Translations under genes and position numbers: made by a program
The notes under the pieces: model-generated
What the model was told of the DNA's origin: nothing
Database searches by the model: none
What the model saw: the letters and a program-made list of their open reading frames with translations, nothing else
In this document: in pieces, positions 17,181 through 26,083 of the stretch
Layout of the letters: each line of letters begins with the position of its first letter
Position numbering within the stretch: position 1 is the stretch's first letter
From: CAUZWH01 sp965224275
Lineage (GTDB): Bacteria > Pseudomonadota > Alphaproteobacteria > SHVV01
Reading direction: 5' to 3'
DNA length: 64,000 nucleotides
Assembly (NCBI GenBank): GCA_965224275.1
Contig: CBDCYR010000012.1
Location: forward strand, 496,001-560,000

Positions 17181-17858
17181 CTATGAGGCGTCGCGGTCCG
17201 ACACTGCCATGCGTCGCTCGAGTTGCTGCGAAGCCACAGCCATCACACCGCAGAGCAAAAAGTAAATGACGGCGATCGCGGTGAAGATCTCGATCGGCCG
17301 GAACGTTGTTGTCGACAGCACTTGCGCTTGATAAGTGAGATCGGCAACACCGAGCACCGAAACCAAGGACGAAAATTTCAAAAGGGTGATCGATTCATTG
17401 ACCAGCGGCGGAATCATCCGGCGCACTGCCTGCGGCAGCACCACCGACCACATGGACTGCATATAGGTGAGGCCGATCGACTGCGCCGCTTCGACCTGGC
17501 CGATGTCGACGCTCTTGATGCCAGCCCTAAAAATTTCGGCGATGTAGGCGGTGCCGTACAGCGCCAGCGCGACGGTGCAAGAGGTAATCGCGTTGAGGTC
17601 GAGACCCGTCAGGATTGGCAGGCAGTAGTACACCCAGATCAGCTGCACCAGCGCTGGGGTATTGCGGAAGATTTCGACGTAGACCTGGGCCAGGCGTGAC
17701 AGCCACCGACGCTCGGACAGACGGACCATGCCCAACAGCAGCCCAAACACCAAGCCTGAGGACAGTGAGCCGAAGGTCACGATCAACGTCACCCGAATGC
17801 CCTCCAGCAACCAGCCAATGTTGTCCCACACGACGTTGAATTGAAACGAATAATCCAT
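17181..17858 (-). CDS. Polar amino-acid ABC transporter permease (HisM/GlnP type), orphan
   Basis: 225 residues from ATG 17858, which has AAAGGGGAG upstream; in-frame codons reach back to 18008 but look non-coding. Five or so membrane segments are visible, starting WLLEGIRVTLIVTFGSLSSG, plus the EAA loop EAAQSIGLTYMQSMWSVVLPQA and FRNTPALVQLIWVYYCLP, typical of amino-acid permeases. Such systems normally need a second permease, an ATPase and a binding protein; none is adjacent. It lies just upstream of dgcN-dgcA on the same strand, so uptake of an amino acid such as D-Glu is conceivable. Confidence 0.85.
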   Translation of the reverse strand: MDYSFQFNVVWDNIGWLLEGIRVTLIVTFGSLSSGLVFGLLLGMVRLSERRWLSRLAQVYVEIFRNTPALVQLIWVYYCLPILTGLDLNAITSCTVALALYGTAYIAEIFRAGIKSVDIGQVEAAQSIGLTYMQSMWSVVLPQAVRRMIPPLVNESITLLKFSSLVSVLGVADLTYQAQVLSTTTFRPIEIFTAIAVIYFLLCGVMAVASQQLERRMAVSDRDAS

Positions 17859-18384
17859 AACGCAACGCTCCCCTTTTCTACGTAGATAGTCTTGATGCCC
17901 GTGGTGCCGCGGGCAGCGACACATCATCGACGTAGCTACCCCTTCCAAGCAAGAAGCGAACGTCTTCGTTGCGGGCAAGCCCCTCACCAACATACATACG
18001 AACCCCACTCCTCTCGTCTGTCGTAAGTTCCAAGTGAACGTGCTTCAGTTAGAGGCTCTGTCCCCCATCCCATCGCTCGCGTCATTAGGAACTGTCAGAC
18101 TGCCTTGGCACGCCGAATGTCGTGTGGACGAGAATGTGCTCGGTATACTCAAGCGTCCAGCCGATCGCCGCCGCTTGGCCGGGAAACGAGGGCAAGAAGG
18201 TCATGGACGCTTCCTCATAGGTTGGTGACGAGGATAATCAAGCACTGGACAAACGACGCGCAAGCGACAGGTCCAGCGGTTGGGCCAACGATTGGACCTC
18301 GTGGCAATTACCAGACCTTTGACGTAGGCTTGGTAACGATTTTGCGATCCGTATCGAGTTGAGCACCTGATTGGGAGCGCTTCC
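17859..18384. other. Long intergenic region without a supported gene
   Basis: About 525 bases between divergent units. On the minus strand around 18095-18220 there is a short frame reading MTFLPSFPGQAAAIGWTLEY, which may be a gene remnant but matches nothing I know. Otherwise I see only upstream leader sequence for the permease and the amidohydrolase. Confidence 0.4.
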
Positions 18385-19497
18385 ATGGATCACCTACTGA
18401 TCTCGGCCGATTCGCACGTCATCGAGCCGGTGGATCTCTTCGAAACCGCGCTCGGAGAGAAATACGGCGACGCCGTCCCGCGCGAGATATCTGAATGGCA
18501 GGGCCATCAGGGACGTTTCTATTTTACCGGGATCGAGGCCTTCAAGCTCGACGAGTTGGTCGAGGGGGAAGGCGAACACCAGCAAAAGCTGTTTCGCGCG
18601 ACCAAAGATCCCGCCATTCGCCTGCAGTGCGCCGACGAGGACCGGGTTTACGCCGAGATCCTCAACGCGACATCGATGCTCTATTCGATGCGCATAGAGA
18701 ACGACGACCTCACCCGCGATTGCTGCCGTGTTTTCAACGACTGGTTGATTGAGCACTGTAGCGAAGACCCCAAACGGCTGCTCGGCACCGCAATGATTCA
18801 TCTCGAGGACGTGGACTGGGCCATCGCCGAACTCGAACGGTCCGTCAAGAATGGATTGGTGCAGGCGATTATCAATTGCGATGCCCGACCGAACTGGGAG
18901 CCTTACCGCTCCTCGCGCTACGATCCTTTCTGGGCGCGCGCGGTGGAGATGGACATACCGGTCGTGTTGCACATCATTACCGGCAACGCCCGCGACACCT
19001 TTACGTTGCATGGCGACGAGCGCGGCGACGCCGCCCGGATAAGTTGGGGCGTTTTGAGCGAGGCCGCCCCGGTGCTCTCCAACGAGTTCATCTTCGGCGG
19101 CATCCTCGACCGCTTTCCCGACCTCAAAGTGGTGCTGTCGGAATATGAGGTGTCGTGGCTGATCTACTGGATGTTCCGCGCCGAGCAGCGGCGCTTGGCG
19201 CTGGGGCCTGCGCTGGGAATGAAAATGACGGACAAGCCGATCGCCGAGTATATGCGCAACGTCTACCACGGCACTGTCGATGACCCTTACATCGAACGCG
19301 CGCTTGGGATCGTCGATACCAAGACGGTTTTGTGGGGTTCTGATTTCCCGCATCCGCGCTGCACATACCCCAACAGCCACAAGATCGTGGCCGAGGCGTT
19401 CGGCGGCCTTGCCGCGGATGTTCAGGCAGATATCACCTATCGAAACGCGGCCCGCCTCTACGGCATCCAAGTTCCGGAGCCGATCGCCGCGCAATAA
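18385..19497 (+). CDS. Amidohydrolase_2 family metal-dependent hydrolase
   Basis: 370 residues. The N-terminal metal motif is ISADSHVIEPVDLFE; further family marks are CADEDRVYAEILNATSMLY, a histidine strand IPVVLHIITGN, and the C-terminal LWGSDFPHPRCTYPNSHKI with the catalytic aspartate, then a final YRNAARLYGI. This subgroup of the TIM-barrel amidohydrolases includes decarboxylases and C-C hydrolases acting on aromatic or keto acids; the substrate is not deducible. It is followed by a TRAP transporter in the same direction, suggesting the imported acid is its substrate or precursor. Confidence 0.85.
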   Translation: MDHLLISADSHVIEPVDLFETALGEKYGDAVPREISEWQGHQGRFYFTGIEAFKLDELVEGEGEHQQKLFRATKDPAIRLQCADEDRVYAEILNATSMLYSMRIENDDLTRDCCRVFNDWLIEHCSEDPKRLLGTAMIHLEDVDWAIAELERSVKNGLVQAIINCDARPNWEPYRSSRYDPFWARAVEMDIPVVLHIITGNARDTFTLHGDERGDAARISWGVLSEAAPVLSNEFIFGGILDRFPDLKVVLSEYEVSWLIYWMFRAEQRRLALGPALGMKMTDKPIAEYMRNVYHGTVDDPYIERALGIVDTKTVLWGSDFPHPRCTYPNSHKIVAEAFGGLAADVQADITYRNAARLYGIQVPEPIAAQ

Positions 19498-19597
19498 CGT
19501 CTAGCCTCGGAAGCGGCGCATGCCGTGCCCGACTCTGGATTTCCACAGCGTTGTACCGCGTAGTTCTTTTTCTAAATCAAACCGAAAAGGGGAGGCT

Positions 19598-20635
19598 ATG
19601 ACCTACCGGAAACTCGTCGTCGCAGCGATTGCGGCAACCGCACTCATAGCGGTTTCTGCAACAGCGGAGGCCGCAGATAAGACACTTCGCTACAACAATT
19701 GGTTGCCGATAAAGCACAACATCAATACCGACATCATGCAGCCATGGTTCGATGACATCGCTAAGGCGACCGGCGGCCGGATCGCGGTCGAATGGACGGC
19801 GTCGTCGTTGGGACCGCCGCCGCGCCAGTTCGACCTCGCCAATGACGGTGTCGCCGACATTGTGATGGGCGTCCACGGCTACACGCCCGCCCGCTTCGTG
19901 TTGACCTCGATTATCGAACTGCCCTTCAATTCCAACAGCGGCGAAGCCCTGTCGGGCGCCTATTGGAAGGTGCACGAGCAATATTTCGCCCAGGCCAATG
20001 AGCATAAAGGCGTCAAATTGCTCGGCCTGTTCACCCATGGACCCGGCCAGATCTGGCATCGCAACAAACAGATCGGCGGTATCGGTGAAATGCGCGGCGA
20101 GAAGTTCAGAATCGGTCCGGGATTCCAGCGCGAAGCAGCCAAAGAGCTAGGGCTGGTGATGGTGACGAAGTCGGCAATCTATATGCAGGAACTGCTGCAA
20201 AACGGAGTCGTCGACGGCACGTTTCTACCGCAGATGAGCATTCCCAATTTCAAGCTGGAAAGCCTGCTGCGGCACATGACCAAGGTTCCCGGCGGTTTCT
20301 ACAACGAGAGCTTCTTTCTCGCGATGGGCCAGAAAACCTGGGACTCGATAGCCAAGAAGGACCAGGACGCGATCATGAGTGTGTCGGGTTACAAGCTGTC
20401 GCGCCATGCCGGTAAAACCTGGGATGATCGTGACACGCTGGCAACGCCGCTGCTGAAGAAGGCGGGGATCTCCGTCCAAACCGCGAGCGATTCGTTCATG
20501 GCCGATCTTAAAAACAAAATCGGCCACTTGCCCCAGGAGTGGGTAAAACGCGCGAGCGACAAACGCGGAATCGACGGTGCGGCCGCCATCAAGGTGTTGC
20601 ACGACGAAATCGGCAAGATCGAAAAATCGATGTAG
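19598..20635 (+). CDS. TRAP transporter solute-binding protein (DctP family)
   Basis: 345 residues from ATG 19598, preceded by AAAAGGGGAGG. A Sec signal peptide (KLVVAAIAATALIAVSATAEAA) is followed by the mature TLRYNNWLPIKHNINTDIMQ. Family marks include a mid-protein KFRIGPGFQREAAKELG with the conserved arginine that binds a carboxylate, and SMLLQNGVVDG-like hinge residues. It captures an organic acid in the periplasm for the DctQ/DctM pair encoded downstream. The ligand is unknown. Confidence 0.92.
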   Translation: MTYRKLVVAAIAATALIAVSATAEAADKTLRYNNWLPIKHNINTDIMQPWFDDIAKATGGRIAVEWTASSLGPPPRQFDLANDGVADIVMGVHGYTPARFVLTSIIELPFNSNSGEALSGAYWKVHEQYFAQANEHKGVKLLGLFTHGPGQIWHRNKQIGGIGEMRGEKFRIGPGFQREAAKELGLVMVTKSAIYMQELLQNGVVDGTFLPQMSIPNFKLESLLRHMTKVPGGFYNESFFLAMGQKTWDSIAKKDQDAIMSVSGYKLSRHAGKTWDDRDTLATPLLKKAGISVQTASDSFMADLKNKIGHLPQEWVKRASDKRGIDGAAAIKVLHDEIGKIEKSM

Positions 20636-20662
20636 ACCGCCTGTCTGTAACTGGTTCATAGG

Positions 20663-20690
20663 TACCCGGCTGGCCGTTGCCAGCCGGGTA
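20663..20690 (+). terminator. Strong hairpin between the TRAP binding protein and permease genes
   Basis: A perfect 12-bp stem (TACCCGGCTGGC paired with GCCAGCCGGGTA) with a CGTT loop lies 27 bases after the dctP-like stop; an imperfect T-run occurs 16 bases further on (AGTTTTTA at 20701-20708). It is probably an attenuator or 3'-end stabiliser giving more binding protein than permease. Confidence 0.7.
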
Positions 20691-20744
20691 CTCTCCTTGC
20701 GAGTTTTTACCTTCCGCATTTAGCCTGCCATTGGCCCGCTTCAA

Positions 20745-21275
20745 ATGTCATTCAGCGACGACGAGTTCGGCTACACGCCGCTGAGATCGATGCGACCGAC
20801 CCACATCCTCGGGCGCGGCGTGGGATTGGCGGCCGCGGCTGTGCTGTTCGCGTTGATGGTTCTCACCTTCATCGACGTTATCGGGCGCTACGTCTTTTCC
20901 GCGCCCCTGCCGAGCGCTTTCGAGTTGACCGAGCTGTCGATGGGGATTTTATCGTTTCTCGGATTGCCGCTGGTTTCGGCCCGGCGCGGACATATTGCCA
21001 TTAGCCTGGTTGACCGGCTGATCGGCCGGCGCGGGCGCCGCCTCCAGCAGATTGTGGTCAACTTGCTCGCAGCCCTGGCGTTTGCGTTCCTTACCTGGCG
21101 CATGTGGGTGGAAGCCGGCAAGCTCGCGGAAGTCGGCGAATACACGCCCTACCTGTACGCGCCGCTCGCGCCGTTTGTGTATTTCATGACGGTTTCCTCG
21201 GCGATCGCGGTGGCAATCTTTCTCGGCATTGCCTGGCATCACATTCGCGACACGGCGAAGGACACGCTGGTCTGA
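20745..21275 (+). CDS. TRAP transporter small permease (DctQ family)
   Basis: 176 residues with four membrane helices (LAAAAVLFALMVLTFIDVIG, ELTELSMGILSFLGLPLV, IVVNLLAALAFAFLTWRMW, YFMTVSSAIAVAIFLGIAW). The motif VIGRYVFSAPLPSAFELTE is standard for DctQ. It forms the membrane complex with DctM. Its stop overlaps the next start (TGATG). Confidence 0.9.
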   Translation: MSFSDDEFGYTPLRSMRPTHILGRGVGLAAAAVLFALMVLTFIDVIGRYVFSAPLPSAFELTELSMGILSFLGLPLVSARRGHIAISLVDRLIGRRGRRLQQIVVNLLAALAFAFLTWRMWVEAGKLAEVGEYTPYLYAPLAPFVYFMTVSSAIAVAIFLGIAWHHIRDTAKDTLV

Positions 21276-22567
21276 TGGAAATCGCGCTGATCGGAACAGC
21301 GGTTCTGTTTGCGCTGCTTTTCGCGGGAGTGCCGATCGCGGTTGGGATGGGTGTGGTCGGATTCCTCGGCTTCAGCTATGTCGTTGGCTTCAACGCGTCG
21401 GCCAGTTTGTTGGGTCAGGTTACTTACGACACGGTCTCCAATTACGGCCTGTCGGTCTTGCCGTTGTTCATCCTGATGGGCAATTTCGTCAGCCACGCGC
21501 GGCTCTCGGAGGAGCTCTACGCCGCGTCGAACGCATTTATCGGTCACCGCCGCGGCGGTCTGGCAATCGCAACGATTATGGCTTGTGGCGGTTTTGCCGC
21601 GGTATGCGGTTCGAGCCTGGCGACCGCGGCGACCATGTCGAAGATCGCGATGCCCTCAATGCGACGTTTTGGCTACGCTGAAAGCCTGGCGACCGGCTCG
21701 ATCGCCGCGGGCGGAACCCTCGGCATTCTGATCCCGCCGAGCGTGATCCTCATCATCTACGGTCAGATGACGACGACGGACGTTGGCAAGCTGTTCGCGG
21801 CCGGCATTTTGCCCGGCATACTCGGCGTTTTATTGTATGCCTTCGCGGTCAGCGGGGTCACCTACTTCCGCCCGGAAATGGGCCCTCGCGGCGAGCGTAC
21901 CGAATGGCCCGAGCGCTGGGCCCGGCTGCGCGACGTGTGGGGCGTGGTGTTGCTGTTCGTTTTGGTGATGGGCGGTATCTACGCCGGCGTGTTCACGCCG
22001 ACCGAGGCCGGTGGGGTCGGCGCAACCGGGGCGTTTCTATTCGCGGCGTTGCGCCGGCGGCTTTCCATCCGCGGGGTTGTCGCTGTGCTGGTCGAAACCA
22101 CGCAGACCACGGCGATGATCATGTTCCTGTTGGTCGGCGCGTTGATGTTTTCGCACTTCCTCGACGTCGCCGGCGCCCCGCGTGCTTTGGTCGATTGGGT
22201 CAACGACCTCGAGGTGACGCCGTTCACCGTGATCGTCGCGCTGATGGCTGTGTTCGTGGTTCTCGGCTGTTTTCTGGAGAGCCTGGCGATGATCCTGTTG
22301 ACGATCCCGGTGCTATTTCCGCTCATTCAGGATCTCGGATTCGACCTCATCTGGTTCGGCATCATCGTCGTGGTGATAACCGAAATAAGCCTCATCACGC
22401 CGCCGATTGGCATCAATGTCTTTGTCTTGAAGTCGGTGATGCCGGAGATCTCGCTGGCCACTATCTATCGCGGCGTTATCCCGTTTATCGTCGTCGACAT
22501 CATCCGGATGGCGATCCTCGTGGCATTCCCCGGGTTTGTCTTGTTGCTGCCTAACTTGATGCGCTGA
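21275..22567 (+). CDS. TRAP transporter large permease (DctM family)
   Basis: 430 residues from ATG 21275, overlapping the small-subunit stop by one base; longer in-frame reading upstream is inside dctQ. It has about 12 hydrophobic segments and the family motifs GNFVSHARLSEELYAA, AATMSKIAMPSMRRFGYAES, AAGGTLGILIPPSVILIIYG and VVVITEISLITPPIGINVFV. It is the ion-coupled translocating subunit. Confidence 0.93.
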   Translation: MEIALIGTAVLFALLFAGVPIAVGMGVVGFLGFSYVVGFNASASLLGQVTYDTVSNYGLSVLPLFILMGNFVSHARLSEELYAASNAFIGHRRGGLAIATIMACGGFAAVCGSSLATAATMSKIAMPSMRRFGYAESLATGSIAAGGTLGILIPPSVILIIYGQMTTTDVGKLFAAGILPGILGVLLYAFAVSGVTYFRPEMGPRGERTEWPERWARLRDVWGVVLLFVLVMGGIYAGVFTPTEAGGVGATGAFLFAALRRRLSIRGVVAVLVETTQTTAMIMFLLVGALMFSHFLDVAGAPRALVDWVNDLEVTPFTVIVALMAVFVVLGCFLESLAMILLTIPVLFPLIQDLGFDLIWFGIIVVVITEISLITPPIGINVFVLKSVMPEISLATIYRGVIPFIVVDIIRMAILVAFPGFVLLLPNLMR

Positions 22568-22775
22568 ACAACGCGGCAGAGTCGCAGTCGCTTTCCAATA
22601 CCTCCCTTCGGACGTCATAGAAAACGAGGGGTTTCGGGGGCTTTGCCGCGCGCGGTCAGCGCAGCGTCAATCTGTGTGATTACGCCCTGGCGTGTCTAAT
22701 GATCTTGAATCTCCGCAGCCCGTTCCGCGATTGGCGCCGTTCCCCATCGTTAGGCTTGGATCCGGGCGGGTCCGA

Positions 22776-23732
22776 TCACACCTCGGTTCCGGAAAGGGCT
22801 CGCGATTCACTCCGATCGTGCTTGCTTTCGCGGCGCTTTCCGAACAACAGGCCGGTCTCGAGATGTGCTCGCAGCGCCCGATAATACGCTTCGAGAAACG
22901 CGCGCGAATGGACCGTTTGGCCGGGCTCGGGGGCCCAGCCGATCTTGTTGCTGATGCGCTCGTACACCGTATCGAAGGTGGCGCGGGCGTTGATGCCGCG
23001 TTCGCGCAGTACCGACTCCAGGGTTTGCAGTTCGTAGATTCCGTAGACGTGCAATTGGTCGCGAGTGAACCGGTAGGGCTCGTCGTCGTCGGTCGATCGC
23101 GCGCTGGCGAGATCGCTAAGCAGGATGCTCGCCGGGGCCGCCACAACCCAGGTGCCGCCGATCATGTCACCCGCGCGCATCCGATCACGATTGAAAAACG
23201 GCAGCAGGACGAAAACTCCCACCCAGAGAAAAGTGAGCAGGTTGCCCCAGCCCGATGTGCTGACCTGGTTTGAGACCATCAACGAGATCGGGAGGAACAA
23301 CTCCAGTTCGCGCATCAAGTTGCGGGCAAAGACCGCATCGGCAGACAAACGGCCACCGCTGCGGTCGATCACGCGAATCTTCATGGCGCGCTTGCCCGGT
23401 GTCTGTCCCTGCCATCGCAGTTCAAAAGCGATGAAATAGAAGCTGCGAATTGCAAACGAACACAGCACAACCAAACTCATCGACCATTGCAGTCCCAACA
23501 ATGCAGCCGCCAACAGCCCAAATCCAACGGATGCGATCGCAATCGCCAGTCCCATGAAAAACAGATCGATCAACAGCGCCATCGTGCGCTCGCCGCGGTC
23601 GGCAAGATTGACCGTTAAGACCACCCCGTCGGGGGTCGTGATTTCGCGGCCACGGCGCGCCCGCGGGCGCGGTGTCGCCATCGCATCGGCCGTATCGGTT
23701 CCGGCCAGGCCGCTCGAGAGATTATCCGGCAT
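22776..23732 (-). CDS. RDD-family membrane protein
   Basis: 318 residues from ATG 23732. The RDD domain begins near residue 43: ADRGERTMALLIDLFFMGLA, then FELRWQGQTPGKRAMKIRVID and FNRDRMRAGDMIGGTWVV, with four membrane segments. The C-terminal 110 residues are soluble and helical (YGIYELQTLESVLRERG). Function of RDD proteins is not firmly known. It is the last gene of the minus-strand MoxR operon, and its start overlaps the previous gene by 11 bases. Confidence 0.88.
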   Translation of the reverse strand: MPDNLSSGLAGTDTADAMATPRPRARRGREITTPDGVVLTVNLADRGERTMALLIDLFFMGLAIAIASVGFGLLAAALLGLQWSMSLVVLCSFAIRSFYFIAFELRWQGQTPGKRAMKIRVIDRSGGRLSADAVFARNLMRELELFLPISLMVSNQVSTSGWGNLLTFLWVGVFVLLPFFNRDRMRAGDMIGGTWVVAAPASILLSDLASARSTDDDEPYRFTRDQLHVYGIYELQTLESVLRERGINARATFDTVYERISNKIGWAPEPGQTVHSRAFLEAYYRALRAHLETGLLFGKRRESKHDRSESRALSGTEV

Positions 23733-24729
23733 CGTCGTCACGCACGCCGCTACGCGTGAAGTACAAAAGCCACAACAACAGGATTCCCAACCCGATGATG
23801 TAGCGCAGTGAATCGCTGGCAATGATTTGCCGGGCAAATCCCTCGAGCAGTGCCGCGACGAAAAACAGGGCGATCGATCCAACCACGATGCGGCTGGCGA
23901 GACGGCCGCCAAGGGCGAGGTTGTGAAGGCGGGTATATCTGCCGGGTAGGGCGATACTGGTGCCCAAAACGAGGCCGGCGCCGCCACACAGGATAACCGC
24001 GAGGATTTCAGTGGTGCCGTGAATCACCAGCCAGCCGAGCACCTCACTGCCCAACCCACGCGAATCAAACAAGGCGATGAACGCGCCGATGGTGAGCCCG
24101 TTGTAGAACAGAAGAAAGATCGACGGGATGCCAAGCGCAAAGCCCAGCGCAAAAGCCAGCATGCCAATTCCGGCATTGTGGGAGAACAACCAAGAACTGA
24201 AGCCGGTAAGCGCCGCGGCCACGTCGGTTCCCTGATACAGCGTCGCTCTGAGATCTTCGGTCGAAGTGGTTGGTAGCCGGTTGCCGACGAGGTCGGTAGG
24301 GATGAAGGTGTAATACCAATCGGTGTTCACGAGGGTGAGTACGTAACTCGTAATTCCCCCCAGCAACACAATCAGTCCAGCGGCTAGGATATGCCAGCCG
24401 GCGTGCCGAACCGCGCGCGGAAAGCTCTGGCTGAAAAATCGTGACACCGATTGGCGAAAGCGAGTCCGGGTTCCGTACACGCAGAAATAGGCGCGCACCG
24501 CCAGGGTTTCGAGATAATTCAGCAGGCTTCGATCAAGCGAGATCTTGCGCGCGACCGAGAGCGACGAAACCACCGATCGATACAATGCCGGCAGCCGAAT
24601 GATTTCGTAGGTGGTGAGCGAATCGAGACCCTGCCCTTCCACTTTATCGACCAGGATATTGAGTTCGCGCCAGATTGCCTGGCGTTGGCGCCGGAACTGA
24701 TAGCTCTTGAGGGGAGGACTATCCGACAT
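23722..24729 (-). CDS. SpoIIM/DUF95-like integral membrane protein
   Basis: 335 residues. The soluble N-terminus (LKSYQFRRQRQAIWRELNIL) is followed by five or six membrane helices, with the family mark IHGTTEILAVILCGGAGLVLG. DUF95 is related to sporulation protein SpoIIM, but the organism type and operon point to an envelope role instead. It belongs with the neighbouring DUF58 and MoxR genes, a widely conserved arrangement. Confidence 0.9.
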   Translation of the reverse strand: MSDSPPLKSYQFRRQRQAIWRELNILVDKVEGQGLDSLTTYEIIRLPALYRSVVSSLSVARKISLDRSLLNYLETLAVRAYFCVYGTRTRFRQSVSRFFSQSFPRAVRHAGWHILAAGLIVLLGGITSYVLTLVNTDWYYTFIPTDLVGNRLPTTSTEDLRATLYQGTDVAAALTGFSSWLFSHNAGIGMLAFALGFALGIPSIFLLFYNGLTIGAFIALFDSRGLGSEVLGWLVIHGTTEILAVILCGGAGLVLGTSIALPGRYTRLHNLALGGRLASRIVVGSIALFFVAALLEGFARQIIASDSLRYIIGLGILLLWLLYFTRSGVRDDDAG

Positions 24730-24756
24730 CGAGCCTGGCCTGGTGAATGCCTTCCA

Positions 24757-26082
24757 CTAGATCAATTCCAGCCGTTTGATCGCGATATAGCGATTGATCA
24801 ACTCTGGCCCGACCGAATCGACCGCTGACTCCAGGCAATGGATGCCGCGATGGGTAAGCTGCCGTATGACCAACTGCCGTTCTCTGGCAAAACCGTCAGC
24901 TATCACCGAACGCGCGATGCGATCAACACCGGTGGGGCGGGCGGCGATCGTGGCATTGAGTTCGGGGTCGTCGAACGTGACGAACAACACCAAGTGGCGC
25001 GAGACCAAGTGCGTGAGGTGGTCGATCATCAACTCGGCAGTCGTCGAATCGATGAAATCTGTCAATAGCACGACCAGCGAACGCCGCCGCAGGCGCGCCA
25101 ATAACTTCGATAGGCCAAGGGTGAAGTTGGTTTCGTCACGACTGTAATCAAGCGCCGTCGTGGCTCGTTGCAGGAGACCGAACTGATGGGTTCCGCTAAC
25201 GAAATCGGTGGAGAGGTGCACATCCTCGTCGAAACCGAACAGGCCAACCCGATCTCCGGTGCGCAGGGCGGCGTAGCTGAGCAGCAGGCCGGCGTTAATC
25301 GCGTGGTCAATCTTCGCGATCCCATTCAGCGGCTCGCGCATGAGGTATCCGGTGTCGAACGCGATCACGATCTGATGGTTTCGCTCGGCCCGAAATTCTT
25401 TGCAGATAAGGGCGCGGTGTCGGGCTGAGTGTTTCCAATCGATCGCGCGCTGGTCGAGGCCGGGCGTGTACTCCCTGAGCGCTTCGAATTCCGATCCGTC
25501 GCCTTGATGGCGCTGGGGTTTTAGACCGGATAACGCATCAACCGCTGAGAGTTGCAGAGCGGCATCGCGAACCGCCCGAACATTCGCGATGACCGGGATA
25601 TCGGCAACGATCTGTTTAATCAATTCACGGCGCATCAATCCCATGGGACCGGTCCAACGCAGCCAGATCCGCTCGATCGTCGCGCGGCCGCGCCGGGTGG
25701 GTCGTAGCGTGACCTCGACTGTGCCGATCCGTCCGGCTGCCGCGACCACGCTTCCACTGCGCTCGATCGTAAGCGTCGGGCCGACATCGACGACGTAGTC
25801 GATCCTCGTTTGTGAGGCGGCGCCGATTGGCTCGAGCATGACCTTGAGCACCTCACGATCGTCGGCCACGTATAGTATGCCTGGCACGTCGATATCGATG
25901 CGTATACGGGCGGGCGGTACCGCGCGCGACGCGTCAATCCCGAGCGCGACGACGATACCGCCGAGATAAATCAGCCCGACCGGCCACAACGCCGCGTCGA
26001 TAAGAACGGCGGCGAGCGCAATAACAATCCCGGCGCCAAACAGGAAAACCGTCGTAAGCGTAGGGCGCATCGTTTCAAGCAC
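24757..26082 (-). CDS. DUF58 domain protein (vWA-like)
   Basis: 441 residues. Two N-terminal membrane helices (VFLFGAGIVIALAAVLIDAAL, LIYLGGIVVALGI), a beta-sandwich-like region, then the DUF58 signature EFEALREYTPGLDQRAIDWK and a vWA-like fold with IVIAFDTGYLM and LVVLLTDFID. DUF58 proteins are the usual partners of MoxR ATPases and are thought to recognise client proteins. The start is GTG 26082 (three bases after the MoxR stop on this strand) or ATG 26070. Confidence 0.92.
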   Translation of the reverse strand: MLETMRPTLTTVFLFGAGIVIALAAVLIDAALWPVGLIYLGGIVVALGIDASRAVPPARIRIDIDVPGILYVADDREVLKVMLEPIGAASQTRIDYVVDVGPTLTIERSGSVVAAAGRIGTVEVTLRPTRRGRATIERIWLRWTGPMGLMRRELIKQIVADIPVIANVRAVRDAALQLSAVDALSGLKPQRHQGDGSEFEALREYTPGLDQRAIDWKHSARHRALICKEFRAERNHQIVIAFDTGYLMREPLNGIAKIDHAINAGLLLSYAALRTGDRVGLFGFDEDVHLSTDFVSGTHQFGLLQRATTALDYSRDETNFTLGLSKLLARLRRRSLVVLLTDFIDSTTAELMIDHLTHLVSRHLVLFVTFDDPELNATIAARPTGVDRIARSVIADGFARERQLVIRQLTHRGIHCLESAVDSVGPELINRYIAIKRLELI

Positions 26083-26083
26083 C

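Noticed and set aside
18394..19494. 366-residue minus-strand frame opposite the amidohydrolase
   Set aside because: The plus strand encodes a clear Amidohydrolase_2 protein; the antisense frame has the Arg/His-rich composition of a shadow.
23722..24729. Sporulation function for the SpoIIM-like gene
   Set aside because: The operon with MoxR and DUF58 genes and the Gram-negative context argue for an envelope role; no other sporulation genes are present.
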